Notes under the pieces: generated by a model
Seen by the model: only the letters and a program-made list of their open reading frames with translations
Databases searched by the model: none
Told to the model about the DNA's origin: nothing
Translations under genes and position numbers: made by a program
In this document: positions 48,937-57,502 of the stretch, in pieces
Position numbering within the stretch: the first letter of the stretch is position 1
Layout of the letters: each line of letters opens with the position of its first letter
NCBI RefSeq assembly: GCF_026262625.1
Contig: NZ_SHNN01000001.1
Span: 620,001-684,000, forward strand
DNA: 64,000 nucleotides
Direction of reading: 5' to 3'
Origin: Candidatus Litorirhabdus singularis
Lineage (GTDB): Bacteria; Pseudomonadota; Gammaproteobacteria; Pseudomonadales; Halieaceae

Positions 48937-49746
48937 TCAGTTCATATAGCTGCCGCGCAGCCCCACCAGTTGTTCATTCAAATTGACGATAGAGTTCGCC
49001 ATATCGACCAAAAGGTCGTGGATAGTGGCCGGATTGCTCTTGATGAGTTCGGCAAACTGATCTTTGGGTACTTTAACCACTGAGCAGCGACTCTTGGCAA
49101 CAACCGTGGCGGTACGATCAGCATTGGTCAATACGGCCATTGCACCGAATATTTCACCCTCTTCAATGCCTCCAACCGTGACTCCGTCGACCACAACTTC
49201 AGCGGTACCCTCGGCCAGGTTGAACACGTAATCTGCCTTGTCACCCTGGCGGATCATCACATCGCCCGGGTTATATATCTCGTAGCCTGGCGTCGCAAAG
49301 CTGTCTTCCTCAGTCAGTGCCGCCGCCAGACGCACCTGCATGCCCGCGTGGGTGATCAACAGCCGTGTCCATAGCTTGGTGGCCGCTGGATCGTTGAAAA
49401 TTCTGCGCATAAACTCGAGCGCAGAATAACCCAGCAGATTGGCGCCATTTTCACTGCCATAGGTGACCGAGACCTCGGGGTCATGCGTGCCCGCAACATC
49501 AGGCAAAATCAGATCGCCCTCATCTAGCAAGTATACGATCCGTGCGCGGTAGCGTGCACTCAGCGAGCCGGACTCAACAAAATACATCTTGTCCGCGTCC
49601 ATACCCGACAATGCCGCATCATCCGTCGCATCAAGGGTGATCCGCTCAGGCGAAATATCGAGAATGTCGAGCAGGCCCGACACCAGCCGCTTATACTGCT
49701 GGTTGAGAATAAAGAAATCTTGCGCGAGTTCAGCGTTCGCCAACAT
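48937..49746 (-). CDS. Cyclic nucleotide-binding domain protein
   Basis: A 269-residue protein with a C-terminal cNMP-binding barrel (about 140-260: YNPGDVMIRQGDKADYVFNLAEGTAEVVV, then GEIFGAMAVLTNADRTATVVA, the phosphate-binding cassette). The cassette has GAMAVLTNADRTAT where a CRP-like site has GELALL-RAAT, so ligand binding is possible but altered. No DNA-binding domain follows. The first 130 residues may be a second, degenerate barrel. The ATG at 49746 has AGGGG 7 nt upstream. Role unknown. Confidence 0.82.
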   Translation of the reverse strand: MLANAELAQDFFILNQQYKRLVSGLLDILDISPERITLDATDDAALSGMDADKMYFVESGSLSARYRARIVYLLDEGDLILPDVAGTHDPEVSVTYGSENGANLLGYSALEFMRRIFNDPAATKLWTRLLITHAGMQVRLAAALTEEDSFATPGYEIYNPGDVMIRQGDKADYVFNLAEGTAEVVVDGVTVGGIEEGEIFGAMAVLTNADRTATVVAKSRCSVVKVPKDQFAELIKSNPATIHDLLVDMANSIVNLNEQLVGLRGSYMN

Positions 49747-49919
49747 CGGGCAACCCCTCATACCTATTATTAGTGTTCTGTCCAGCAACGTGGACCCTGA
49801 CAGACATAGTAGCAAGTTATCGCCTCTGTGCGATATCCACGCCGGAAATAAATCCTAGTGCTACCAACCTTTCACTATTCCACGTACCATGCGGTTTTTC
49901 GGTAATTTTCACATATTCT

Positions 49920-50402
49920 ATGCAAATCTCTGACCGCTGCGTGGTGAGCTTCCACTACACCCTAAAAAACTCTGACGGCGAGGCGATAGAAACCTCACAG
50001 GACGCCGACCCCAGTGCTTACCTGCACGGTGCTAATAACATCATTCGGGGGCTGGAACAGGCTATGGTGGGTCATGAGGCAGGCGATACCTTTAGCGTCG
50101 ACCTCGAGCCAGCTACCGCCTACGGAAACCGCCAGCCAGATTTGCAGCAGCGGGTGCCGATCAAACACTTGGTATTCAAGGGCAAACTCAAGGCCGGCAT
50201 GGTCGTGCAGCTGAATACCGACAAGGGCGCCCGCAGCGTTACCGTGGTCAAAGCCGGTCGCCATAGCGCCGATATAGACTCCAATCACCCGCTGGCGGGC
50301 CAGAGCCTGAGCTTCGACATAGAAATTGTCGAGGTTCGCGCCGCGTCCGAGGAAGAAGTCAGCCATGGTCATGCCCATGGCGTAGGCGGGCATCACCACT
50401 GA
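49920..50402 (+). CDS. SlyD-like FKBP peptidyl-prolyl isomerase
   Basis: A 160-residue FKBP-type isomerase with an inserted IF chaperone domain, as in SlyD (GLEQAMVGHEAGDTF, LEPATAYGNRQPDL). The C-terminus is short but His-rich (HGHAHGVGGHHH), a likely Ni or Zn binding tail that is much reduced compared with E. coli SlyD. The ATG at 49920 gives the family N-terminus, though no ribosome-binding site is evident. First in a tight run of three genes. Confidence 0.92.
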   Translation: MQISDRCVVSFHYTLKNSDGEAIETSQDADPSAYLHGANNIIRGLEQAMVGHEAGDTFSVDLEPATAYGNRQPDLQQRVPIKHLVFKGKLKAGMVVQLNTDKGARSVTVVKAGRHSADIDSNHPLAGQSLSFDIEIVEVRAASEEEVSHGHAHGVGGHHH

Positions 50403-50403
50403 T

Positions 50404-50877
50404 ATGGACCCGACCGCTATCACCTGGCATTGTCAGCCGTTTTCCGCTCTGGAGAACAGACTGCTATATCAGTTGCTACAACTGCGGCAGGCCATTTTTG
50501 TAGTGGAGCAAAATTGCCCTTACCCCGATCTCGACAACCTGGACCCGCACTGCGACCACTTGTTTGCCCTTAATCAGGATGAGCCGGTGGCCTATGCCCG
50601 CTGCCTGCCACCAGGGCTGACCGGGGAGCAAAGTTCCATTGGTAGAGTTTTGGTGCAGGCCCAGCTGCGCCGCTTACAGCTGGGCGGCGAGCTAATGCGC
50701 CGCGCTATCGCGCACAATTTTGCGCAGTGGCCCGGGCACTCTATTCGTATTGGAGCACAGGCCTATCTGGAAGAGTTCTACCGGCATTTGGGTTTCACTT
50801 CGGAACAGGATCATTACATGGAAGACGGCATTTTACACATACACATGCAGCTCACTACAACAGGCGAACCTCACTGA
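50404..50877 (+). CDS. ElaA-family GNAT acetyltransferase
   Basis: A 157-residue GNAT-fold protein of the ElaA group. Motifs: LRQAIFVVEQNCPYPDLDNLDPHCDHL (conserved in ElaA), then IGRVLVQAQLRRLQLGGELM, the acetyl-CoA-binding R/Q-x-x-G-x-G/A region. Substrate unknown. It starts 1 nt after the isomerase stop and shares one base with the next start (TGATG). Confidence 0.88.
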   Translation: MDPTAITWHCQPFSALENRLLYQLLQLRQAIFVVEQNCPYPDLDNLDPHCDHLFALNQDEPVAYARCLPPGLTGEQSSIGRVLVQAQLRRLQLGGELMRRAIAHNFAQWPGHSIRIGAQAYLEEFYRHLGFTSEQDHYMEDGILHIHMQLTTTGEPH

Positions 50878-52364
50878 TGAAAATACTCGCTAAACTCCTG
50901 ATCGGGTTGCTCGCGGTTGGCATACTGGGCCTGGTCGGTGTCATCCTGTTTGCTCCCGGCATTCATATCAGTAGCCTCAGTATGATTCTAAACGTCGCTA
51001 CCGGCAGCGGCACCAAAACCTCTTCTGATGCGTTACTGGAGCGATTGCGCGTAGCCGACGGCTTTAGCGTCAGTGTCTACGCCCGCGGCCTGGAGAACCC
51101 CCGCGCCATGGCGATGTCGGAATCAGGCCAGCTGCTCATAACCAGCCCCCGCAGCGGCAGTATCCTGCGGCTAGAAGACACCAATGACGATCTTGCGGCT
51201 GATAACAGTAGCGTTTTAATTGATGGCTTAACGCGCCCTTACGGTATCGCCCTGCACAATGGCTATCTATATATCGGAGAGTCCAACCAGATTGGGCGCA
51301 TCAGCTTTGACAGTGAAACCACTACCGTCAGCGGCGACTACGAAGTGATAATTCCTGACCTCGGAGATAGCGGCAACCACTGGACTAAAACCATCCGTTT
51401 CGGTCCTGAGGGAAATCTGTACGTGGCCATGGGGTCGACCTGCAACGTTTGCGTGGAAGCCGACCAGCGTCGCGCCACGATAATGCGCTTCGACGCCGAC
51501 GGCGGTCAGGGGGAGATTTTTGCCAGCGGCTTACGTAACAGTGTGGGGATGGATTTTGCACCCTGGGATGGCGCCTTGTACGCCACTGACAACGGTCGCG
51601 ATATGTTGGGAGATGACTACCCTCCCTGCGAACTCAATTTGGTCAAGGACGGGGGATTTTACGGCTGGCCATACCTGAATGGGGACAACGATCCGGATCC
51701 CGACTTCGGCCACGAGCGTCTGGATTTGCAGGCACGCGCCATTCCCCCGGTGCTGCACTTTCCCGCTCACAATGCCCCGCTAGGCATTCATTTTGTTAAC
51801 AGCGATAGTGCCGGCTGGGAGCGCAGCGCGCTGGTAGCCCTGCATGGATCCTGGAACCGCAGTGAGCCGGACGGCTACAAAGTGGTTGCCCTTAAGTGGG
51901 ACGCTGCCGGCACAGTCAGCTCAGAAGATTTTCTGTGGGGCTTTGAGGAAGACGGCGACATTATTGGTCGGCCGGTGGAAATAGTCGCCGATGGCCGTGG
52001 AGGTTTCTTTATCTCTGACGATTATTCAGGCTCTGTCTATCGCGTCAGCCAAGGTAGCCAGGCAGTAGCTGCAGCGCTAACCGTGGCTCCTACTCATGCT
52101 CAGACCAAAGTGGTTACCGATCCCCAGCTAGCCGCCGCCGGTGCAGCACTCTACGCTGCGTTGCCCTGCGCCAGTTGCCACAGCGACAGCGTAGCTACGC
52201 CGGTTTCGCTTGATCAAGTACCGCAGCGCTATAACTTGACGACACTGGCAGATTACTTCCTGGCACCAACACCCCCCATGCCGCGCTATGAGCTAACGAC
52301 CGAGCAGCGCACCCAACTGGCGCATTACCTGTTCAGTCAGGCGCAACTTCCAGCAGAAAAGTAA
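50877..52364 (+). CDS. PQQ-dependent sugar dehydrogenase-like protein with C-terminal cytochrome c
   Basis: A 495-residue envelope protein. It begins with a hydrophobic anchor (about 3-27), which looks uncleaved, followed by a six-bladed beta-propeller of the soluble glucose/sorbosone dehydrogenase type (YGIALHNGYLYIGESN, FGPEGNLYVAMGS, ALHGSWNRSEPDGYKV, the last holding the His/Arg quinone-site region). A C-terminal monohaem cytochrome c domain has C431-A-S-C434-H435 and a probable distal Met in PPMPRYEL. It would oxidise an aldose or similar in the periplasm and pass electrons to haem. Its 3' end overlaps dtd by 32 nt. Confidence 0.86.
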   Translation: MKILAKLLIGLLAVGILGLVGVILFAPGIHISSLSMILNVATGSGTKTSSDALLERLRVADGFSVSVYARGLENPRAMAMSESGQLLITSPRSGSILRLEDTNDDLAADNSSVLIDGLTRPYGIALHNGYLYIGESNQIGRISFDSETTTVSGDYEVIIPDLGDSGNHWTKTIRFGPEGNLYVAMGSTCNVCVEADQRRATIMRFDADGGQGEIFASGLRNSVGMDFAPWDGALYATDNGRDMLGDDYPPCELNLVKDGGFYGWPYLNGDNDPDPDFGHERLDLQARAIPPVLHFPAHNAPLGIHFVNSDSAGWERSALVALHGSWNRSEPDGYKVVALKWDAAGTVSSEDFLWGFEEDGDIIGRPVEIVADGRGGFFISDDYSGSVYRVSQGSQAVAAALTVAPTHAQTKVVTDPQLAAAGAALYAALPCASCHSDSVATPVSLDQVPQRYNLTTLADYFLAPTPPMPRYELTTEQRTQLAHYLFSQAQLPAEK

Positions 52365-52779
52365 CCGGACCGTCGTTAGTCAGTGATACCTGCATGTCAG
52401 CGCCGAAAACACCGGCGCTGACCACAGGGTGCAGTTCACGCAGTAAGTCCAGCAACTGAACGTAAAGCACCTCCGCTTCCGCAGGCGGCATAGCCGCACT
52501 GAAGCTGGGCCGTAAGCCCTTGCGGGTCGAGGCGGCGAGGGTGAACTGCGACACCAGCAACACACCGCCAGAGACATCTCTCACACTGAGATTCATGCGC
52601 TCTTGTGCATCGGGGAAAACCCGGTAGTCGAGCAGCTTATCCAGCAGGCGCCTACCGTTGGCCAGTGAATCACCTTGCTCCAGACCGAGCAGCACCAATA
52701 GACCGGTATCGATACTGCCGACTGGTTTGGCATCAACCTCGACGCTGGCGCGGCTGACCCTTTGCAGCAATGCTTTCAT
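52333..52779 (-). CDS. dtd: D-aminoacyl-tRNA deacylase
   Basis: Removes D-amino acids (and Gly from tRNA-Ala) to keep translation chiral. The 148-residue protein has the cross-subunit SQFTLAAS motif and the C-terminal NDGPVTFLLE (Gly-cisPro equivalent is GPVT in this family). Standard length is about 145. It overlaps the 3' end of the sugar dehydrogenase gene convergently and is followed upstream (on this strand) by typA 38 bp away. Confidence 0.96.
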   Translation of the reverse strand: MKALLQRVSRASVEVDAKPVGSIDTGLLVLLGLEQGDSLANGRRLLDKLLDYRVFPDAQERMNLSVRDVSGGVLLVSQFTLAASTRKGLRPSFSAAMPPAEAEVLYVQLLDLLRELHPVVSAGVFGADMQVSLTNDGPVTFLLEVAPD

Positions 52780-52817
52780 TTATTGAAGGCTACTACAGCT
52801 TAATAAAGTGGCGCAGC

Positions 52818-54629
52818 CTAGAGGCGACCGGCCTTGCGGCGTTCATGCTCCAGCAGCAACTTCTTACGCAGACGAATACTGACTGGGGTCACTTCCACCA
52901 GCTCGTCATCTTCAATATATTCCAGCGCCTGCTCCAGGGTATGCCTGACCGGCGGCGTCAATACGATATTTTCGTCAGTGCCTGACGCCCGGACATTGGT
53001 AAGCTGCTTGGCCTTGGTTGGATTGACCGTGAGGTCGTTGCCGCGGCTGTGCTGACCAATAATCTGCCCTTCATACACATCCAGATTGGGTTCAATGAAC
53101 AAACGACCCCGTTCCTGCAGGTTGAACAGCGAGTAACCCAGGCTTTTACCCTTAACCAGCGACACCAGTACACCGTTGGTGCGCTTGATGGGATCGGCAT
53201 TTTTTACCGGACCATAGTGATCGAAAACGTGGGTGAGAATACCGCTGCCTGAAGAAAGTGTCAGGAACAGTGACCGAAAACCGATCAACCCGCGCGCCGG
53301 AATAATAAACTCCATGCGTACCCGACCCATACCATCGGGCACCATATTCTTGATCTCAGCACGACGCCGGCCCAGTTCTTCCATCAATGCGCCCTGGTGT
53401 TTCTCTTCGCAATCTACCAGTAGCTGCTCATAGGGCTCCTCTACCTTGCCATCGACCACGCGCTGAATAACCTCAGCCCGTGATACCCCCAGCTCAAAAC
53501 CCTCACGTCGCATATTTTCTATCAATACCGACAAGTGCAGTTCACCACGGCCCGACACCAGAAACTTATCAGGGGAGTCACCCGATTCAACGCGCAGTGC
53601 CACATTGTGAATGAGTTCGCGCTCCAACCGTTCACGGATATTACGTGAGGTGACGTATTTACCTTCCTTGCCTGAAAACGGAGAGTCGTTAACCTGGAAC
53701 GTCATACTCACAGTGGGCTCATCAACGCTCAGCTCAGGCAGTGCCTCAACATGAGCCGGATCACACAGCGTGTCGGAAATATTCAATGCATCAATGCCGG
53801 TTATACAAACGATATCGCCGGCCTCAGCGCCAGTCACGTCAACCCGCTCCAGCCCCATGTAACCCATGACTTGCAGCACGCGACCATTGCGCGTGGCGCC
53901 ATCACGACCCACCACGGTGACCTGAGTGTTGGGAGACAGGGTACCGCGAGTAATGCGACCAACCCCAATAACACCCACATAGCTAGAATAGTCGAGTGCC
54001 GAAATCTGCATTTGCAGGGGGCCATCGCGGTTCACATCAGGTGCGGGGACCTTTTCTATCACCGATTCAAACAGCGGCGTCATGTCGTTCGCCATCTCTT
54101 CATGGTCTAGCCCGGAAATCCCCTCAAGGGCTGAGGCAAAAATAATAGGGAAGTCCAACTGCTCATCGGTCGCTCCCAGCTTGTCAAACAGGTCAAACAC
54201 CTGATCCACAACCCAGTCAGGCCGGGCACCAGGACGGTCGACTTTATTGACGACGACAATCGGGTTCAAGCCCTGCTCAAACGCCTTAGAGGTGACAAAC
54301 CGAGTCTGCGGCATCGGACCGTCGACGGCGTCGACTAGCAGCAGCACGCTGTCCACCATCGACAGGACACGCTCTACTTCACCGCCAAAATCAGCGTGTC
54401 CGGGGGTATCGACGATGTTGATGCGATAGTCGCCCCAGGTAATGGCCGTATTCTTGGCTAAAATGGTAATGCCGCGCTCACGCTCCTGATCATTGGAGTC
54501 CATAACCCGTTCGGTAGAGCTGTCGCGCCGCTCAAGGGTGCCCGATTGTTGCAGCAGGCAGTCGACCAAGGTGGTCTTGCCATGGTCTACGTGGGCAATA
54601 ATCGCGATATTGCGGAGATTTTCAATCAT
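52818..54629 (-). CDS. typA: Ribosome-associated translational GTPase TypA/BipA
   Basis: A 603-residue GTPase related to EF-G that helps 50S assembly and growth at low temperature or stress. G1 [16 protein letters not shown]3 DTPGHADF and G4 NKVD are in the first 150 residues, followed by the EF-Tu-like domain, two EF-G-like domains and the BipA-specific C-terminus ending [15 protein letters not shown]. Length agrees with E. coli TypA (607). Confidence 0.97.
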   Translation of the reverse strand: MIENLRNIAIIAHVDHGKTTLVDCLLQQSGTLERRDSSTERVMDSNDQERERGITILAKNTAITWGDYRINIVDTPGHADFGGEVERVLSMVDSVLLLVDAVDGPMPQTRFVTSKAFEQGLNPIVVVNKVDRPGARPDWVVDQVFDLFDKLGATDEQLDFPIIFASALEGISGLDHEEMANDMTPLFESVIEKVPAPDVNRDGPLQMQISALDYSSYVGVIGVGRITRGTLSPNTQVTVVGRDGATRNGRVLQVMGYMGLERVDVTGAEAGDIVCITGIDALNISDTLCDPAHVEALPELSVDEPTVSMTFQVNDSPFSGKEGKYVTSRNIRERLERELIHNVALRVESGDSPDKFLVSGRGELHLSVLIENMRREGFELGVSRAEVIQRVVDGKVEEPYEQLLVDCEEKHQGALMEELGRRRAEIKNMVPDGMGRVRMEFIIPARGLIGFRSLFLTLSSGSGILTHVFDHYGPVKNADPIKRTNGVLVSLVKGKSLGYSLFNLQERGRLFIEPNLDVYEGQIIGQHSRGNDLTVNPTKAKQLTNVRASGTDENIVLTPPVRHTLEQALEYIEDDELVEVTPVSIRLRKKLLLEHERRKAGRL

Positions 54630-54734
54630 GACAGTGTGTTATCCGTTCGCGTCAATATTGGGACCAGGTGACCTTATCCGAAGAGGGTCGACCGAGCCCA
54701 GTGACACGGGTTGATGGGTGGCCAAAGGGCGCGC

Positions 54735-54763
54735 ATTGTACAGTAAAGCCGCCCCGGTAAACA
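54735..54763 (-). promoter_or_regulatory. Candidate sigma-70 promoter of typA
   Basis: On the minus strand TGTTTA (54763-54758), 17-bp spacer, TACAAT (54740-54735). Leader about 100 nt. Confidence 0.45.
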
Positions 54764-54921
54764 GACCACATGTAATTACCGCACAATAGGGCCTGTAACT
54801 GTCAGTTTTCCAATGCGGAAACACCTTGTCCGTCGCCGACCGCAACCATAAGGGCACGCGCACTACTCATCCTCTGTATGCCTAAAGGAAACTGATCACG
54901 ACGGTGATTTCAGCCAAATAC

Positions 54922-54950
54922 TTGACAATATAGGTGATAGCGGCCATAAC
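54922..54950 (+). promoter_or_regulatory. Sigma-70 promoter of glnA
   Basis: TTGACA (54922-54927), a perfect -35, then 17 bp and CATAAC (54945-54950). Lies upstream of the NtrC sites; in enterics glnA likewise has a sigma-70 promoter upstream that NtrC-phosphate represses. Confidence 0.58.
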
Positions 54951-54997
54951 ACCCCCTCTGCTTTAAGGGCTTATTTTCTGGCGCCCACCCATAGCAG

Positions 54998-55014
54998 TGC
55001 ATCAAAAAAGAGCA
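54998..55014 (+). promoter_or_regulatory. NtrC-binding site 1 upstream of glnA
   Basis: TGCATCAAAAAAGAGCA resembles the NtrC palindrome (TGCACCA-N3-TGGTGCA), best in the left half. It starts exactly 21 bp before the second site. Confidence 0.62.
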
Positions 55015-55018
55015 CATC

Positions 55019-55035
55019 TGCACCAAAAAAGGGCA
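55019..55035 (+). promoter_or_regulatory. NtrC-binding site 2 upstream of glnA
   Basis: TGCACCAAAAAAGGGCA: left half is consensus, right half partial. It lies about 98 bp before the predicted sigma-54 start, within the range of NtrC enhancers. Confidence 0.65.
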
Positions 55036-55106
55036 CTTGAGCGATTCGACTCGCTTTGCCCGGCTTTAACGCTAATCAGAACAAAGACTTAGCTTCAGAG
55101 CTTTAT

Positions 55107-55122
55107 TGGCACAGGTTTTGCT
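55107..55122 (+). promoter_or_regulatory. Sigma-54 promoter of glnA
   Basis: TGGCAC (55107-55112), 5 bp, TTGCT (55118-55122) matches the -24/-12 consensus at every fixed position. Start of transcription would be near 55133, leaving a 113-nt leader. Confidence 0.88.
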
Positions 55123-55245
55123 AAAGATGGGGAGCCCTCTGGGCTTCTAGATCATGACTTTCGTGCCCGCAGGCGTCGGCAGTCCGCTACTCAATAACTG
55201 ACCACTGGCCAGACCAGTACGATTACATCCGATGGAGGATTTACA

Positions 55246-56652
55246 ATGTCAGAGAAAACTCTGGGCTTGATAAAAGAAAATGAAGTGCGCTGGGTAGACC
55301 TTCGCTTTACCGATACTAGCGGCAAAGAGCAGCACGTAACCATTCCTAGCAAAGAAGTCAGCGAAGACTTTTTTGAGGCGGGTAAAATGTTTGACGGGTC
55401 CTCCATCTCAGGTTGGAAGGGTATTAACGAGTCCGACATGATCTTGATGCCCGACGACAGCGCCTCTGTGCTTGACCCCTTTACCGACGATCCCACTATT
55501 ATCGTACGCTGCGATGTCGTCGAGCCTACCACCATGCAGGGCTACGAGCGCGATCCGCGTTCAGTTGCTCGTCGTGCTGAGGAATACCTGACGTCTACCG
55601 GTATCGGTGATACTGCGTTTTTCGGTAACGAGCCTGAGTTTTTCGTCTTTGATGACGTGAAATGGCATGCGGATATCTCCGGCGCCGGCTACTCCATTAA
55701 TTCTGAAGAAGCCTCCTGGGCGTCTAGCCAGTCATTTGACGATGGTAATATTGGCCACCGTCCCGGCGTTAAGGGCGGCTACTTCCCGGTTCCTCCGGTC
55801 GATAGCCTGCACGATATTCGCGCCGCTATGTGCTCTGCGATGGAGCAAATGGGCCTGGATATTGAAGTACATCACCACGAGGTTGGCACTGCTGGCCAGT
55901 GTGAGATTGGCGTGCGCTTTGACACCCTCATCGCAAAAGCCGACCAAACACAGATTCTGAAGTACTGCGTACACAATGTTGCACACGCTTACGGCAAGAC
56001 GGCCACTTTCATGCCCAAGCCACTGGTTGGCGATAACGGCAGTGGTATGCACGTGCACCAATCTATTGCCAAAGACGGTGAAAACACCTTTGCGGGTGAC
56101 AGCTATGCAGGACTGTCTGAAACTGCACTGTACTATATCGGCGGTATCATCAAGCACGCACGGGCCCTGAATGCTTTCACCAATGCATCCACTAACAGCT
56201 ACAAGCGTCTGGTTCCGGGCTTCGAAGCGCCCGTCATGCTGGCTTATTCCGCACGTAACCGGTCTGCGTCCATACGCATACCTTACGAACCCAACCCCCG
56301 TGGCAAGCGCATCGAAGTGCGTTTCCCGGATCCCACGTCTAACCCGTACCTGGGCTTTGCTGCCATGCTGATGGCAGGTATCGATGGCATTCAGAACAAG
56401 ATCCACCCTGGCGATGCGGCCGATAAAGACCTGTACGACCTGCCCGCAGAGGAAGCCCTGGCTATTCCGACGGTTTGTTCCAGCCTGGAACAGGCGCTGG
56501 ATGCTCTGGATGCGGATCGCGACTTCCTGACGGCTGGTGGTGTCTTCACCAACGACATGATCGATGGTTACATCGAACTCAAGCGTGGCGAAGTTGAGCT
56601 TCTGAACATGACCACGCATCCGGTCGAGTTCGATATGTATTACTCTCTGTAG
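55246..56652 (+). CDS. glnA: Glutamine synthetase, type I
   Basis: Forms glutamine from glutamate, ammonia and ATP in a dodecamer. The 468-residue protein has [12 protein letters not shown], the ATP-binding [16 protein letters not shown] and the adenylylation site Tyr397 in [11 protein letters not shown], so it is of the GSI-beta type regulated by GlnE. The ATG follows GGAGG (about 55233-55237). Expressed from tandem sigma-70 and NtrC-activated sigma-54 promoters. A strong terminator follows. Confidence 0.98.
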   Translation: MSEKTLGLIKENEVRWVDLRFTDTSGKEQHVTIPSKEVSEDFFEAGKMFDGSSISGWKGINESDMILMPDDSASVLDPFTDDPTIIVRCDVVEPTTMQGYERDPRSVARRAEEYLTSTGIGDTAFFGNEPEFFVFDDVKWHADISGAGYSINSEEASWASSQSFDDGNIGHRPGVKGGYFPVPPVDSLHDIRAAMCSAMEQMGLDIEVHHHEVGTAGQCEIGVRFDTLIAKADQTQILKYCVHNVAHAYGKTATFMPKPLVGDNGSGMHVHQSIAKDGENTFAGDSYAGLSETALYYIGGIIKHARALNAFTNASTNSYKRLVPGFEAPVMLAYSARNRSASIRIPYEPNPRGKRIEVRFPDPTSNPYLGFAAMLMAGIDGIQNKIHPGDAADKDLYDLPAEEALAIPTVCSSLEQALDALDADRDFLTAGGVFTNDMIDGYIELKRGEVELLNMTTHPVEFDMYYSL

Positions 56653-56694
56653 TTCTAAATAGCGTTCTAGAACAAGCTTCACAATAGTACGCCG

Positions 56695-56720
56695 CAAAAC
56701 CCGCCGATTGGCGGGTTTTG
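56695..56720 (+). terminator. Rho-independent terminator of glnA
   Basis: An 11-bp stem, CAAAACCCGCC/GGCGGGTTTTG, with a 4-nt GATT loop, then TCGTTTT. It lies 42 bp past the glnA stop. Confidence 0.85.
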
Positions 56721-56765
56721 TCGTTTTGAGGTAATGTGGCAGACCTGTTATGGAGAAACTGAAGC

Positions 56766-57266
56766 ATGCCGCGCCTGCTACTCTTACTGTTATTACTCAG
56801 CCCACTATTGGCCACTGCACAAGTCTATAAGCACGTTGATCAAGACGGTAACGTCACGTTCAGCGACATACCTGCGCCTGGTTCAGAAAAGATAGATGTG
56901 CCGGTTAGCAATACCGTGGCAGCTCCGCCCGTAGTTAGTCGTCCCCAGGAGGAACCTGCCGACGCCCTGGTGAGCTATCAGGTGGCCATTTCGAGCCCCG
57001 AGCCCGAGGCTGTAATTCCGCGCGGGCCGGGCAATTTCAGTGTTACCGTCACGGTTTCACCCGCGCCAGACACATCCATGCAATTACAACTATTCATGGA
57101 CGGCGATGCCTACGGTGCACCACAAAGCCAACTACAGTGGAACCTGACCAACGTGCCCCGCGGCACCCATCAGGTGCAAGTAGCTATCGTCGACAGCGAA
57201 GGTGAAACCCTGGCCCAGTCAGACCCCATTACTGTTTATGTGCGAAGACCGTCGAAAAACTTTTAG
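56766..57266 (+). CDS. DUF4124 periplasmic protein
   Basis: A 166-residue secreted protein with signal peptide cleaved near ATA-QVYK. The DUF4124 domain is the short VYKHVDQDGNVTFSDIPAPG repeat-like motif after the signal. The C-terminal part has an Ig-like beta-sandwich look (SPEPEAVIPRGPGNFSV through ITVYVRRP). Function unknown; it sits between glnA and ntrBC in many gammaproteobacteria, but separated from both by regulatory signals, so it is probably transcribed on its own or weakly from glnA. Confidence 0.86.
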   Translation: MPRLLLLLLLLSPLLATAQVYKHVDQDGNVTFSDIPAPGSEKIDVPVSNTVAAPPVVSRPQEEPADALVSYQVAISSPEPEAVIPRGPGNFSVTVTVSPAPDTSMQLQLFMDGDAYGAPQSQLQWNLTNVPRGTHQVQVAIVDSEGETLAQSDPITVYVRRPSKNF

Positions 57267-57313
57267 CGGGCTTTAGCCGTACTCCTCAAAGCTGGACATC
57301 ACCCCTCTGCTAG

Positions 57314-57330
57314 TGCACCATAATAGTGCA
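57314..57330 (+). promoter_or_regulatory. NtrC-binding site upstream of ntrB
   Basis: TGCACCATAATAGTGCA is a near-perfect NtrC palindrome (only one base off consensus in the right half). It is about 175 bp before the predicted ntrB sigma-54 start. Two further TGCACC half-sites follow at 57327 and 57346. A hairpin with GAAAACG/CGTTTTC arms at 57371-57377 and 57390-57396 lies between and may stop upstream transcription, but it has no T-run. Confidence 0.7.
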
Positions 57331-57478
57331 CCGATTCAGCAGGGCTGCACCCCATAACCGCTTGAGAACAGAAAACGCCTTCAGGGCGCCGTTTTCGAGC
57401 AATATGAGTAAGCACTTACTTACTTCAAAAGCCCGAAATCACAGTAAATCGCCTTTTTTTCGTGCGTAACAACAAGTC

Positions 57479-57494
57479 TGGCGCTATTTTTGCT
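57479..57494 (+). promoter_or_regulatory. Sigma-54 promoter overlapping the start of ntrB
   Basis: TGGCGC (57479-57484), 5 bp, TTGCT (57490-57494): the GG and GC cores are in register and only one position in the -24 box differs from consensus. The expected transcript start, 12 bp past the core GC, would be near 57505, that is at the annotated start codons of ntrB (57503 or 57509). Confidence 0.58.
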
Positions 57495-57502
57495 TAGAGT
57501 GC

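Larger units (their letters stand above)
54630..55245. other. 616-bp regulatory gap between typA and glnA
   Basis: No gene is supported here. From left to right it holds the typA promoter (54735-54763), a stretch of about 150 bp in which I see nothing (54770-54920), a sigma-70 promoter for glnA (54922-54950), two NtrC-like sites (54998-55014, 55019-55035) and the glnA sigma-54 promoter (55107-55122). Confidence 0.7.

Noticed and set aside
55732-56697. A 321-residue open frame antisense to glnA
   Set aside because: It lies wholly against the highly conserved glutamine synthetase gene, has no family features or ribosome-binding site, and is explained by the codon use of glnA.
57371-57396. Intrinsic terminator between the DUF4124 gene and ntrB
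   Set aside because: A 7-bp hairpin is present but there is no T-run after it, so it is not called as a terminator.
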